Shown here piece by piece: positions 15,204 through 23,065 of a stretch of 59,308 bases of DNA. Source of the stretch: Gemmatimonadota bacterium (lineage in GTDB: Bacteria > Latescibacterota > UBA2968 > GCA-2709665); contig JAPPJY010000058.1 of assembly GCA_028874335.1 (NCBI GenBank), forward strand, positions 1 to 59,308. The letters are read 5' to 3'. Position numbers and translations under genes: made by a program. Position 1 is the first letter of the stretch. Each line of letters starts with the position of its first letter. Below the pieces are notes generated by a model, which ran no database searches, was not told the origin of the DNA, and worked only from the letters and a program-made list of their open reading frames with translations.

Positions 15204-16853
15204 GTGCATGAATTCGAATTTCTCGGGGATCTGATCATCATACTGGGTTCGGCGGTCCTGGTCGCAACGGTACTGCGCCGCGCGGGCATCCCGTCGATCG
15301 CCGGTCTGATTCTTGCGGGTATGCTGGCCGGACCCACGGCGCTTGGTCTGGTGGACGACACGCATCAGGTCGAGGTGATGGCCGAGGTCGGGATCGTCCT
15401 GCTGCTCTTCGGGATCGGCCTTGAACTTTCCCTGAGTCATATGCGGCGCATGTGGAATGCCATACTGCTGGGCGGCGGCATCCAGGTATCCGCCACGATT
15501 CTCTGCACCGCCCTTGCAGCAGGCTGGTTTGGAATGACGCCGGGGCCCGCGGTTTTTCTGGGATTCATCGTCGCGGTCTCCAGCACGGCCATCGTGCTGC
15601 GCGGACTCTCCGCCCGGGGTGAATTGGACGCGCCGCACGGCCGCCTTGCCGTCGGGATACTCATCTTCCAGGACCTGTGTGTGGTTCCGATGATTCTGGC
15701 GGTTCCATTCCTGGCAGGTCAGGACGGTACCACGTGGGAGATCGCGGTGGCAGCCGCCACGGGTCTCGCCATTCTGGCGGGCGTGCTTGTTGCCGCCAAC
15801 CGAACGGTACCCTACATACTTGCATTCGTCGCCAGATCGAGAGAGAGAGAGCTGTTTGTGCTCACGGTGTTTCTCGTGTGTTTCGGCATTGCGTGGGTCC
15901 TGTCCATGGCGGGAATTTCGCTCGCGCTGGGGGCGTTCCTTGCGGGCCTGGTCGTCGCCGGCAGCGAGTTTCGTCACCAGGCGATGTCCGACCTGATACC
16001 CGTGCGGGAAGCCTTCGCCAGCCTCTTCTTCGTATCCGTGGGCATGCTGCTGGATGTCTCCGAGGTATTTGCGCACCTGCTGCCGACACTCGGGCTTTGC
16101 GGACTGATTCTGGTTGGCAAGTTCGTCATCGTGCTTGGAATGGGCCTGATCCTCCGGCTTCCGCTCCGCGTGGCAATCCAGTCCGCGGCGACGCTGTGTC
16201 AAATCGGCGAGTTCTCGTTCGTACTCCTGAACGCGGCCTCGGGAACCGGGCTTCTGGGGGACGCACTGTCTGATAACCTCCTCCTCGCGATCATCCTGTC
16301 CATGTTGCTCACACCCATCGCCATCGCGCTCGCCCCTCACCTGGCGCTGGGGGTCACCCGCATTCCGTGGCTCAACCGGATTCTGGACGCCGAGCCCCCC
16401 GGGATCGACACGCACGAACCGCACAGCGACCACGTTATCGTCGCCGGATACGGCCGCGCAGGCGAGGAGGTCTGCCAAGCGGCCAGGGACGCGGGGTTCG
16501 CCTGCGTCGCGGTTGACGTCAACGTGGACAACGTCCGCAGGGCGCATGCGGCGGGCGACCTGGCGGTGTACGGCGACGTCACCCAGACGGAAGTCCTCGA
16601 AGAACTCGGATGCGGGGATGCGCGTCTGGTTGTGGTGACGATCAACGACACCCGTGCGACCGAGGTCGCCGTCCGCGCGATTCGCCGCTCGGCACCGGAC
16701 ACCACAATCATCGCGCGCACCCTGTACGACATGGACGAGAGCTCACTGCGCGCCGCGGGCGCCACCCGCGTCATCACGGCCGAAGCGACCACCAGCGACG
16801 TCGTCGTGGACACATGCCTGGAGGAACTGGGTGGGGAAGAGTCGGAGACGTAG
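15204..16853 (+). CDS. CPA2 (Kef-type) monovalent cation:proton antiporter with TrkA-N domain
   Basis: A 549-residue membrane protein. The first 390 residues form about 12 hydrophobic segments with CPA2 signatures ('GYP-like AGLILAGMLAGPTALGL', 'LFGIGLELS', 'ISLALGAFLAGLVVAGSEF', 'FFVSVGMLLD'). From about residue 410 a cytosolic TrkA-N (RCK) Rossmann domain begins with 'HVIVAGYGRAGEEVC' and continues to the end, with 'VTINDTRATEVAVRAIR'. The organisation is YbaL/KefB like: K+ (or Na+) efflux gated by nucleotide. The start is GTG with GGAGG ten bases upstream. No KefF/KefG partner is adjacent. Confidence 0.9.
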   Translation: MHEFEFLGDLIIILGSAVLVATVLRRAGIPSIAGLILAGMLAGPTALGLVDDTHQVEVMAEVGIVLLLFGIGLELSLSHMRRMWNAILLGGGIQVSATILCTALAAGWFGMTPGPAVFLGFIVAVSSTAIVLRGLSARGELDAPHGRLAVGILIFQDLCVVPMILAVPFLAGQDGTTWEIAVAAATGLAILAGVLVAANRTVPYILAFVARSRERELFVLTVFLVCFGIAWVLSMAGISLALGAFLAGLVVAGSEFRHQAMSDLIPVREAFASLFFVSVGMLLDVSEVFAHLLPTLGLCGLILVGKFVIVLGMGLILRLPLRVAIQSAATLCQIGEFSFVLLNAASGTGLLGDALSDNLLLAIILSMLLTPIAIALAPHLALGVTRIPWLNRILDAEPPGIDTHEPHSDHVIVAGYGRAGEEVCQAARDAGFACVAVDVNVDNVRRAHAAGDLAVYGDVTQTEVLEELGCGDARLVVVTINDTRATEVAVRAIRRSAPDTTIIARTLYDMDESSLRAAGATRVITAEATTSDVVVDTCLEELGGEESET

Positions 16854-16945
16854 ACAGCGTCACCCGTGGCGTTGACGGGACCGGCCCCTTATCCCGCAAC
16901 CTGTCATGCGAAAGATTGCCAGATAAGAGCCGCCGCGCGAAATCT

Positions 16946-16973
16946 GTAGGGGCGACCGGCCGGTCGCCCCTAC
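16946..16973. repeat. 28-bp perfect palindrome
   Basis: GTAGGGGCGACCGG is followed directly by its reverse complement, giving a 28-bp perfect palindrome in the gap after the antiporter gene. This motif type recurs in intergenic DNA of many environmental genomes and would form a long hairpin in RNA. Confidence 0.8.
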
Positions 16974-16987
16974 GAAAACCAGCCTGA

Positions 16988-17009
16988 GGGCAGACACGAA
17001 TGTCTGCCC
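16988..17009. repeat. Small inverted repeat GGGCAGAC...GTCTGCCC
   Basis: An 8-bp perfect inverted repeat with a six-base loop lies 14 bases after the 28-bp palindrome. The two hairpins sit between the antiporter and the Sel1-repeat gene and may work as a terminator pair or be dispersed repeats. Confidence 0.6.
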
Positions 17010-17075
17010 CACCTTCACACCCGCTTCCTCACTGTCTCGATAAGCTAATGGGGCGAGCGTCTAACTAAGGTGAAA

Positions 17076-17867
17076 ATGAAGAACGTGAATCGTCTGATTC
17101 GGCTGACTGTAATCGCTCTCGCGATTCTCGCGTTCGCTTCGGCGGGCTTCGCGGCAGAACAAAGCGATGATGGCGTGGAGAACCTGCGGCGGCGCGCCAT
17201 GAATGGTGAGGCCGAGGCGCAATTCCTTCTCGGGGCCATGTACGCGAGCGCGCAGGGCGTGAAGCAGGACTTTGCGGAAGCGGTCAGGTTGTTGCGTCTC
17301 GCCGCCGATCAGGGTCATGCCGACGCGCAGGCCAGCCTCGGATGGATGTACGCCCAGGGTCTGGGCCTGAAACGGGACAACGCAGAGGCGGTCAAATGGT
17401 ACCGCGCCGCCGCCGATCAGGGACACGCCGACGCCCGGTTCAAGTTGGGAACCGCCTACTCCCGCGGCCGGGGCGTGCAGAGAGACCTCGCAAAAGCGAT
17501 CGAATTCTATCGCTCCGCGGCTGGCCAGGACCACGCCGGCGCGCAGTACCTGCTCGGAATCATGTACGCCAACGCCCGGGGCGTGCCGCGGGACTACGCC
17601 GCGGCGTTAAAGTGGTTCCGCAGCGCGGTTGACCAGGGCTTTGCAAGAGCGCGATCCCAAATCGGGATGATGTACGCCATGGGTCTGGGCGTGGAGCGGG
17701 ACGACATTAAAGCCTACGCGCATTGCAGTCTTGCCGCCGCTGCCGGAGACAGCATGGGCAGCGTCGTACGCGACAACCTGGAAAATTCGATGACGCCCGC
17801 CCAGATCGCGGAAGCCAGGCAACTTGCGCAGAAGTGGAGCGAGAAACCGAAGTCGGGCGAAGAATGA
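17076..17867 (+). CDS. Secreted Sel1-repeat (TPR-like) protein
   Basis: A 263-residue protein. A cleavable signal peptide is evident: basic start, hydrophobic 'LTVIALAILAFASAGFA', cleavage after AGFA-A. Five 36-residue Sel1 repeats follow with the pattern 'A.AQ..LG.MYA.G.GV.RD...A..W...AA.QG'. Such solenoids are protein-interaction scaffolds in the periplasm. I prefer the ATG at 17076, with AAGG five bases upstream, over the GTG at 17070. The final 40 residues ('ENSMTPAQIAEARQLAQKW') match the usual Sel1 C-terminal cap. A terminator follows. Confidence 0.88.
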   Translation: MKNVNRLIRLTVIALAILAFASAGFAAEQSDDGVENLRRRAMNGEAEAQFLLGAMYASAQGVKQDFAEAVRLLRLAADQGHADAQASLGWMYAQGLGLKRDNAEAVKWYRAAADQGHADARFKLGTAYSRGRGVQRDLAKAIEFYRSAAGQDHAGAQYLLGIMYANARGVPRDYAAALKWFRSAVDQGFARARSQIGMMYAMGLGVERDDIKAYAHCSLAAAAGDSMGSVVRDNLENSMTPAQIAEARQLAQKWSEKPKSGEE

Positions 17868-17894
17868 GTGAATGAGTGAACCCGGAAAAACAAC

Positions 17895-17927
17895 AAGGCC
17901 CCCTGAATTGAGAGGGCCTTTATTGTT
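17895..17927 (+). terminator. Rho-independent terminator after the Sel1 gene
   Basis: AAGGCCC and GGGCCTT form a 7-bp stem around an A/T-containing loop, followed by TTTATTGTTA. It lies 27 bases past the stop codon. Confidence 0.7.
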
Positions 17928-18052
17928 ACCCGGGTGGACTGGATGTCCACGATCCCGGTTTGAAACGGTACGACGGTGCGCCGGGAAACGCTGCGGAGTC
18001 CCTGACCACCTTGCCGTGACGATTGGATTCGTTATCAGCAGCGCGGCGTTAC

Positions 18053-18676
18053 TCAATCAGCCAGCTGTCTCTTGCTCAAATCAATTGAAACGGAAAGACG
18101 AGGGTCTCCAACAGGGTCGCCCGGCCTCGGATGTTCCAGAAACGTTATGCTATCATAGAAATCATCCAGCGCCACAAATACGCCGTACTGTTGCGCCCAT
18201 TCCCTCATCCTTCGATTGCAGCTGTACTTCCACGATACGACCTCAATACGCCATCCCCGCTTTTGCATTCGAGACAGATCGGCGTGAAATCCAACGCCAT
18301 CGAGAAAACCCGCGCCATCGCCGGTCAACATGACGACTGTACCCGGGTCTCCGTTGTTGTCGAAACCATCCCGCAACATTTCTGTCTGCAATATCTGGTC
18401 TACGCCCTGTTCGCGTCCATACAGGGTGCCTCGTTCCAGCAGCCTCACCTCCACACCGCTGTTTTCCAGTCGATTCCAGACACTTCTCAATTCCGGTGGG
18501 ACCGAACCTGCGGCAACAGCCCGCCTGACGGTTTGCCCCGCGTGCGCCAACTTTAACATATTCGGGAAATGTATCCGTACCCGTGATCGGGCAGATTCGC
18601 CTTCCCGGTCAACAGCAACGTCCTGAGCGCCAATGAAGATGTTAGAGTTATCCCAATAGATGAAGACATCATTCAT
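18053..18676 (-). CDS. NYN-domain (PIN-like) ribonuclease
   Basis: A 207-residue protein with the NYN fold. Motifs: 'VFIYWDNSNIFIGAQ' with the first Asp and Asn, 'VDQILQTEMLRDGFDN' with acidic residues, 'VVMLTGDGAGFLDGVGFHADLSRMQKRGWRIEVVSW', in which GDG..F replaces the usual GDSDF, and 'FVALDDFYDSITFLE'. NYN proteins are metal-dependent RNases, seen in RNA turnover and near defence genes. It is preceded by a 75-codon frame overlapping in ATGA. The GDSDF to GDGAGF change may reduce one metal ligand. It opens the 18-24 kb toxin/defence block. Confidence 0.78.
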   Translation of the reverse strand: MNDVFIYWDNSNIFIGAQDVAVDREGESARSRVRIHFPNMLKLAHAGQTVRRAVAAGSVPPELRSVWNRLENSGVEVRLLERGTLYGREQGVDQILQTEMLRDGFDNNGDPGTVVMLTGDGAGFLDGVGFHADLSRMQKRGWRIEVVSWKYSCNRRMREWAQQYGVFVALDDFYDSITFLEHPRPGDPVGDPRLSVSIDLSKRQLAD

Positions 18677-18900
18677 CCTACGCTACCCCCGTGTCTTTTT
18701 AATCCGTGAATCGAGAGGTTGTTTTCATCCTGGTATGCGAATCGGCCCGATATTTCTCCCGCATACGTACCGTTACATTTCCATCTCGTATCCCAGCTTC
18801 CACACGTCCACTCGCAGTGCCACATTCGATCTTGCCGATCGTCCCGCATCCGCAGCAACCCGTCTTTGGAAATCTCCACAATTTCGTGGCATTTTGTCAA
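18673..18900 (-). CDS. Small Cys/Trp-rich protein translationally coupled to the NYN gene
   Basis: A 75-residue frame starting from TTG at 18900 and ending in an ATGA overlap with the NYN start. It contains four Cys and four Trp, including 'WHCEWTCGSWDTRWKCNGTYAGEISGRF', which could be a small beta-sheet or metal-binding fold. I recognise no family. There is no strong ribosome site, and the TTG start is weak support. The exact overlap and the non-random composition favour a real gene, but it could be a chance frame. Confidence 0.35.
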   Translation of the reverse strand: MTKCHEIVEISKDGLLRMRDDRQDRMWHCEWTCGSWDTRWKCNGTYAGEISGRFAYQDENNLSIHGLKRHGGSVG

Positions 18901-19090
18901 GTAGAAAGATCGCCATGGTGTACGCCGAGCGGTCTGAACGCACGTGCAAAACGCCTCACTGGACGAGCCCGCAGTGATGCGTCAAATGATCATTTCAATC
19001 GACAGCCGAGGTGCTACAGATTGGATCTTGACGATGTTCTCAATGGCGTCGTATTCGCACGAGGCGTGACACAGATGCACAAGATTTCAG

Positions 19091-19119
19091 TTGACATTTT
19101 GCATTCAAAATGCAAATAT
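19091..19119 (+). promoter_or_regulatory. Promoter with embedded palindrome before the DUF4143 ATPase
   Basis: TTGACA (19091-19096), 17-bp spacer and AAATAT (19114-19119). A perfect palindrome TTTGCATT-CAA-AATGCAAA occupies 19098-19116, inside the spacer and -10, as an operator would. The start codon lies seven bases past the -10, so a transcript could be leaderless. Confidence 0.5.
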
Positions 19120-19126
19120 TCCAGTA

Positions 19127-20350
19127 ATGGCCCAGCTTTACATCAAACGATCTCTTGAACCTGTCCTCAGAAAGGCGGTCAGCGAGTTCCCGGCCGTCAT
19201 CCTGACCGGTCCGCGCCAGTCCGGCAAGACAACACTCCTTAAACGTCTGTTTAGCGAGCAGTTTCGCTACGTATCCGTAGAGCCCCCGGATGTTCGCGCG
19301 GCTGCTACCGAAGACCCGCGAGGATTCCTGGAGCTGTATCCCGCGCCGGTGATCTTCGACGAGGTACAATACGCACCCGACCTGCTCTCCTATATCAAGG
19401 AGAGGATAGACGCAGACCGGAGCCGAGCCGGTCAATACCTGTTAACCGGCTCCCAGAATCTGCTGCTCGTCCAAAACATTACCGAGTCGCTGGCGGGCCG
19501 TGCTGCCATTCTACGACTCTTGCCATTGTCGAGGCGTGAAATCGATGGGCGTCCTCACGCGCCCCTCGCCTGGGAGCTCGAAAGCCAGTCATCCGCGAGT
19601 CCGCGCTCCGGCTTCGGTGCGTTGTGGCAGGAGTTCCTTGGCGGCGGTTATCCGGAACTCGCGATCCAACCCGACCGGGATGTCTCTCTGTGGCATTCAA
19701 GCTATATTCAAACCTATCTCGAACGGGACGTGCGGGCGCTGCGACAGGTCGGCGACCTGACCCAATATCAGAATTTCCTTCGCGTACTGGCGGCCCGAAG
19801 CGCCCAGCTCCTGAACCTTGCCGATGTCGCACGCGACCTCGGGGTTGCCGTCAATACGATCAAAGCCTGGCTGTCAGTACTCGAAGCCACCTACCAGGTC
19901 ATCGTCCTTCGACCGTACCACGCCAACATCGGAAAACGGCTGGTCAAATCACCGAAAGTCTATTTCAGCGACGTCGGGACACTGTGCTACCTGGTAGGTC
20001 TAAAGGACCCGAACCATGCCGCATCGGGGCCCATGGGCGGCGCGATATTGGAGACGGCGGTTCTCTCAGAAATCGTTCGGACATTGACCCACCGTGGAAT
20101 AGACCCGCGGATATATTTCTTGCGTACCCTGGCGGGAACCGAAGTCGATTTCGTGGTCGAAGCAGACGCAGGGCTCGTCCCCATCGAAGTAAAGCTGTCC
20201 GCCACGCCCCGTCCGGCTATGGCCGCCTCCATCAGGAGGATCCAGAATGATATGAAGGGAAGCGCCGGACGCGGATTCGTCGTACATCCGGGAGACATCC
20301 GCTTGCCACTTGCGCCGGATGTTACCGCTATTCCCTTAACCGATCTCTAA
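19127..20350 (+). CDS. AAA ATPase with C-terminal DUF4143 domain (paralogue 1)
   Basis: A 407-residue protein of the AAA_14/DUF4143 family. Walker A 'GPRQSGKT' lies at about residues 27-34, Walker B 'VIFDEVQ' near 80, and the sensor 'LLTGSQNL' near 107. The DUF4143 part has 'YIQTYLERDVRAL', 'VYFSDVGTLCYLVGL' and a restriction-nuclease-like end, 'GTEVDFVVEADAGLVPIEVK', with E-V-D and E-V-K suggesting a PD-(D/E)XK fold. The family is widespread and poorly understood. I start it at Met-Ala-Gln-Leu (19127). It converges on the HigA-SIR2 gene. A paralogue lies at 56629-57813. Confidence 0.88.
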   Translation: MAQLYIKRSLEPVLRKAVSEFPAVILTGPRQSGKTTLLKRLFSEQFRYVSVEPPDVRAAATEDPRGFLELYPAPVIFDEVQYAPDLLSYIKERIDADRSRAGQYLLTGSQNLLLVQNITESLAGRAAILRLLPLSRREIDGRPHAPLAWELESQSSASPRSGFGALWQEFLGGGYPELAIQPDRDVSLWHSSYIQTYLERDVRALRQVGDLTQYQNFLRVLAARSAQLLNLADVARDLGVAVNTIKAWLSVLEATYQVIVLRPYHANIGKRLVKSPKVYFSDVGTLCYLVGLKDPNHAASGPMGGAILETAVLSEIVRTLTHRGIDPRIYFLRTLAGTEVDFVVEADAGLVPIEVKLSATPRPAMAASIRRIQNDMKGSAGRGFVVHPGDIRLPLAPDVTAIPLTDL

Positions 20351-20381
20351 GGCGACATCAATCAGATGTCCCATCGGTCCG

Positions 20382-21896
20382 TCAATGATTCGCCATTTGT
20401 GCAATGGCTTCCACGAACTCAGGGGCTTCGATATCTTCGAATCTCTTCTCGATGATTGAGACCGCGTCGGCTTTCTGCCAGGTTTCCCAATGAATCCGGA
20501 GGGCCGCGTGCACGTTTTCGGCGAGGTGGTCAGGCTCCGGGTGAACGATCACGAACCGGCGCCCCTCCCTTCCGGCATACCAATCGATCAGTTCATTGTT
20601 GACGCCCCTGTCACCAAAGCCGTAGCCGCAGACAACCATTGTGTTCGCTTTTCCAATGGTCGATCTGAAGCAATGCCGGAGTTCGCGAAAGATCCCTGAG
20701 CCATTGTCCGAGAGCTTGTTGAAACTGCCGATCAGCAGCATCCTCGGAATATCTTCCGCGTACAGAAAGGCGCCGTCAACCTCGATGCGCTGGGGATACA
20801 GGTCTGGCGGGATGCGTCTGACCTTTCCGTCCCGGTAGCGGTACCAGTCGACAGAACCATGCAATTTCAGGAATGGAACCTTCGCCTCGGATATGAGATC
20901 GCCGTTCCAGGGTGAAATTTCATCCTCGCCGTCCGAGAATCCATCGGCGAGCGCAACGTTCCGGTCCTTCAAAAACGCCTCGACGTGGGTTTCGTGACAA
21001 AGCGTCGATATACAGGTTACGTTGAAGGCCTTGCAGGCGTATTCGACGGCATTCAACTGGCGGACCCGGTCCGGTTCGGGCCGGTAACGCAGAAGACTTC
21101 GCCTGACGACGTCCGCGATGTAGTTGCACGTTTCCCACAACAAGCCACCCAGGTCGTCAGGAACAACCGGTTCGGTTGTATGTACAGCGGCTTCGCCTCT
21201 TTCCATTGCGGTATGAGTGAGCGACAGCCAGTTGGCTCTCAGCCTCTCCACAAACAGGCGAAGCGCCGGATTCTCCGTTTCACCCAACTCATTATCCAGC
21301 GCCTGCCGCGCGAGGAAGTATATATCCTCATAGTTGGCCTTCCGGTCGACGAATGTGGACAGGTACGTCTCAGCCTCCTCATGAAGCCGCTTCACCATGC
21401 TCATGGGTAACCTGACTTCCGCCGTTTTCGGTTCTTCTCCGCCGCTCAGGTAAAAACACCCGTCGCCGTGCCGGGTAACCCCCCGTCCGGAAACAACCAG
21501 GTCGGTGAGGTCCTGAACGGAAGGAAAGCCCGCCGCTTCCGACGTTCCGGCGCCCAGAATCATGGCGATATTGGTGTTCCTGAAAAGGCCATGTCCTTCC
21601 CACAACGTGGGCTGAGGCTGATAGCGCTCAACCTGAATGCGGTCTTCCTGTTCGCGTGCCTGCAGAAGATCGTAGGCCGTCTGCCGGCGCAACCAGTACT
21701 CGGCGTCGGACCATCCGGCCTTCTCCAGACGAATCGCCATTTCGGGCGAGACGGCGGCGTGTCCGTTTAGCACCCTGGACAACGTGTGACGGGCTACGCC
21801 CAACACCCTCGCGGCGTCCGTGACGTTGAGGCAAAGCGGGTCGAGCCAGTTCTCGACGATGCTGAGACCGGGATGAGGCGGTTTCTCAATAGCCAT
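20382..21896 (-). CDS. HigA-type antitoxin HTH domain fused to a SIR2-like domain
   Basis: A 504-residue fusion. Residues 7-85 are a complete HigA antitoxin domain: 'HPGLSIVENWLDPLCLNVTDAARVLGVARHTLSRVLNGHAAVSPEMAIRLEKA', then 'AEYWLRRQTAYDLLQA'. Residues 110-500 are a SIR2-like domain: 'MILGAGTSEAAGFPSVQDL' (GAGxS 115-119), 'STLCHETHVEAFL' (298-309), 'FLKLHGSVDWYR' (343-353) and 'MVVCGYGFGDRGVNNELIDW'. SIR2 domains in defence proteins hydrolyse NAD+. The motif normally reading TxNxD here reads TLCHE, so the catalytic Asn may be Cys while the HGS histidine remains. No HigB toxin precedes it. A repressor whose partner is fused in cis is my inference. Confidence 0.85.
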   Translation of the reverse strand: MAIEKPPHPGLSIVENWLDPLCLNVTDAARVLGVARHTLSRVLNGHAAVSPEMAIRLEKAGWSDAEYWLRRQTAYDLLQAREQEDRIQVERYQPQPTLWEGHGLFRNTNIAMILGAGTSEAAGFPSVQDLTDLVVSGRGVTRHGDGCFYLSGGEEPKTAEVRLPMSMVKRLHEEAETYLSTFVDRKANYEDIYFLARQALDNELGETENPALRLFVERLRANWLSLTHTAMERGEAAVHTTEPVVPDDLGGLLWETCNYIADVVRRSLLRYRPEPDRVRQLNAVEYACKAFNVTCISTLCHETHVEAFLKDRNVALADGFSDGEDEISPWNGDLISEAKVPFLKLHGSVDWYRYRDGKVRRIPPDLYPQRIEVDGAFLYAEDIPRMLLIGSFNKLSDNGSGIFRELRHCFRSTIGKANTMVVCGYGFGDRGVNNELIDWYAGREGRRFVIVHPEPDHLAENVHAALRIHWETWQKADAVSIIEKRFEDIEAPEFVEAIAQMANH

Positions 21897-22212
21897 GGTA
21901 TTTACCCCGCGCTGGTTGTAGCAACACAGTTCAACACCGTACCCAGCGAACTTCGCTTACGTTCAAGTCTATTTGTCAATCGGCTGGTTCACAGCAGGTT
22001 GTAATCCAGAGAGCTCGGGCCGGGGGCGTCACTTCGAATAGATTCGTCCGAGGGAAGGCGCTGTGCAGGGGATCACCGGGCGGGGATTTTCCAGATTGTG
22101 CATGACCTTGCCGACGAAACGAACCGCGTTGACGGAGAACGGTACGCGGCTGAGAATGTATCGCGTACCGGTACGCATATCAAGTGTTTTTAGTGGTGTC
22201 CGAATGAGAGAT
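21897..22212. other. Upstream region of HigA-SIR2 with two palindromes
   Basis: No convincing gene. A palindrome AGCGAA-C-TTCGCT (21945-21957) lies 49 bases before the HigA-SIR2 start and is a candidate operator. TTGACA on the minus strand (21974-21979) could be its -35 box. A second palindrome GCGTACCGGTACGC (22163-22176) lies near the vapC end. A minus-strand 49-codon frame (22029-22178) is open, but it lacks a ribosome site and matches no HigB toxin. Confidence 0.45.
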
Positions 22213-22605
22213 CTACAGGAGTGACACGCCGTCGATCCGTGCCGCCTTTTTGTCGAAGGTGTAGCGCGGATGCGCTGCGGACCGTTCGGCAGCCGCCAGG
22301 ATCATCAGATCCGAGAACCCGCCGCCGGAAACCCGGTATCGCACCGCGGCCCGCGCCACGTCGCCGGCCTCTTCCATGACAAGGCTCTCCGTAGCTGCAA
22401 GTTCCAGTAACACATTCGAAATCTGGACGGGAGTAAACCCGTATGCCCGTTCAAGCACCCAGGCAAGTTCGACGATTACCTCGCGACAGACGAATCCCGG
22501 ACGCTCCGGTGTCAGTGACTCCAGCAGTGCACGGGCGGCCTCGGCCTGTTGCTCGTCATCGCGTACCAGATAGCGAACGAGTACATTGGTATCCAGGCCG
22601 ATCAT
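22213..22605 (-). CDS. vapC: VapC-type PIN-domain toxin
   Basis: A 130-residue PIN ribonuclease. The acidic motif residues are in place: D5 in 'MIGLDTNVLVRYLV', E46 in 'VIVELAWVLERAYGF', D99 in 'GGGFSDLMILAAA', and D118 in 'YTFDKKAA'. It follows vapB with an ATGA overlap, giving the usual translational coupling. VapC toxins cleave tRNA or rRNA and are silenced by VapB. The pair appears intact. Confidence 0.9.
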   Translation of the reverse strand: MIGLDTNVLVRYLVRDDEQQAEAARALLESLTPERPGFVCREVIVELAWVLERAYGFTPVQISNVLLELAATESLVMEEAGDVARAAVRYRVSGGGFSDLMILAAAERSAAHPRYTFDKKAARIDGVSLL

Positions 22606-22835
22606 TTGCCGGCTGCTCCGTCGGATACGGCCCGTTCCATCTCCTCGATGGTCACGACAGAGCCAGGGCGCTGAAGCGAGCCGAATAGCCGGCTGATGGG
22701 CCGCAGGGGCAGAAGTCTCACGTCGCCGTCGGTAATGACGTAGCGAACCCTGTCACCCGCCTGAACGCCGAGCGCCTCCCGCACGTACTTCGGAATTGTG
22801 GTCTGTCCCTTGCTGGTGATCGAAGATTCATACAT
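22602..22835 (-). CDS. vapB: AbrB/MazE-type VapB antitoxin
   Basis: A 77-residue antitoxin. The SpoVT/AbrB swapped-hairpin domain is clear: 'SSITSKGQTTIPKYVREALGVQAGDRVRYVI'. The C-terminal arm 'EMERAVSDGAAG' would bind VapC. I prefer the ATG at 22835 because GGGAGG lies seven bases upstream; a start at 22850 would add five residues and put the site inside the gene. A promoter with an overlapping GAAAT/ATTTC inverted repeat precedes it, suggesting autorepression. Confidence 0.88.
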   Translation of the reverse strand: MYESSITSKGQTTIPKYVREALGVQAGDRVRYVITDGDVRLLPLRPISRLFGSLQRPGSVVTIEEMERAVSDGAAGK

Positions 22836-22858
22836 GACGGCGCCTCCCATTTCCTTGA

Positions 22859-22887
22859 AATATACGACATTTCATTTCTTTTTACAA
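22859..22887 (-). promoter_or_regulatory. Promoter/operator of vapBC
   Basis: On the minus strand TTGTAA (22882-22887), 17-bp spacer, TATATT (22859-22864). An inverted repeat GAAAT...ATTTC covers the -10 region, a probable VapB operator. Confidence 0.6.
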
Positions 22888-23065
22888 TAAAGTAAGGAAA
22901 ATTTCTCATTGCAGTACGTATAGCTGTGACTCCCGCCCGTCGAATACTGACGCAGCCGAGCCAGCGACACGCTTCACTCTGCTCGAATGTTTCGCGAACT
23001 CCAAGTTCAGCGCCGTCGGCACACTGGCGCCCTGCCTCGATCAACACGGCGGACAAACCAGCCGG

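Noticed and set aside
14871..16547. 558-codon frame antisense to the antiporter and oxidoreductase genes
   Set aside because: Translation is rich in Arg, Gln, Asp and His as expected for a shadow of a membrane protein gene; no recognisable motif.
22029..22178. 49-codon frame upstream of HigA-SIR2, considered as a HigB remnant
   Set aside because: It has no ribosome site and no HigB motifs, and the toxin position relative to HigA does not fit.
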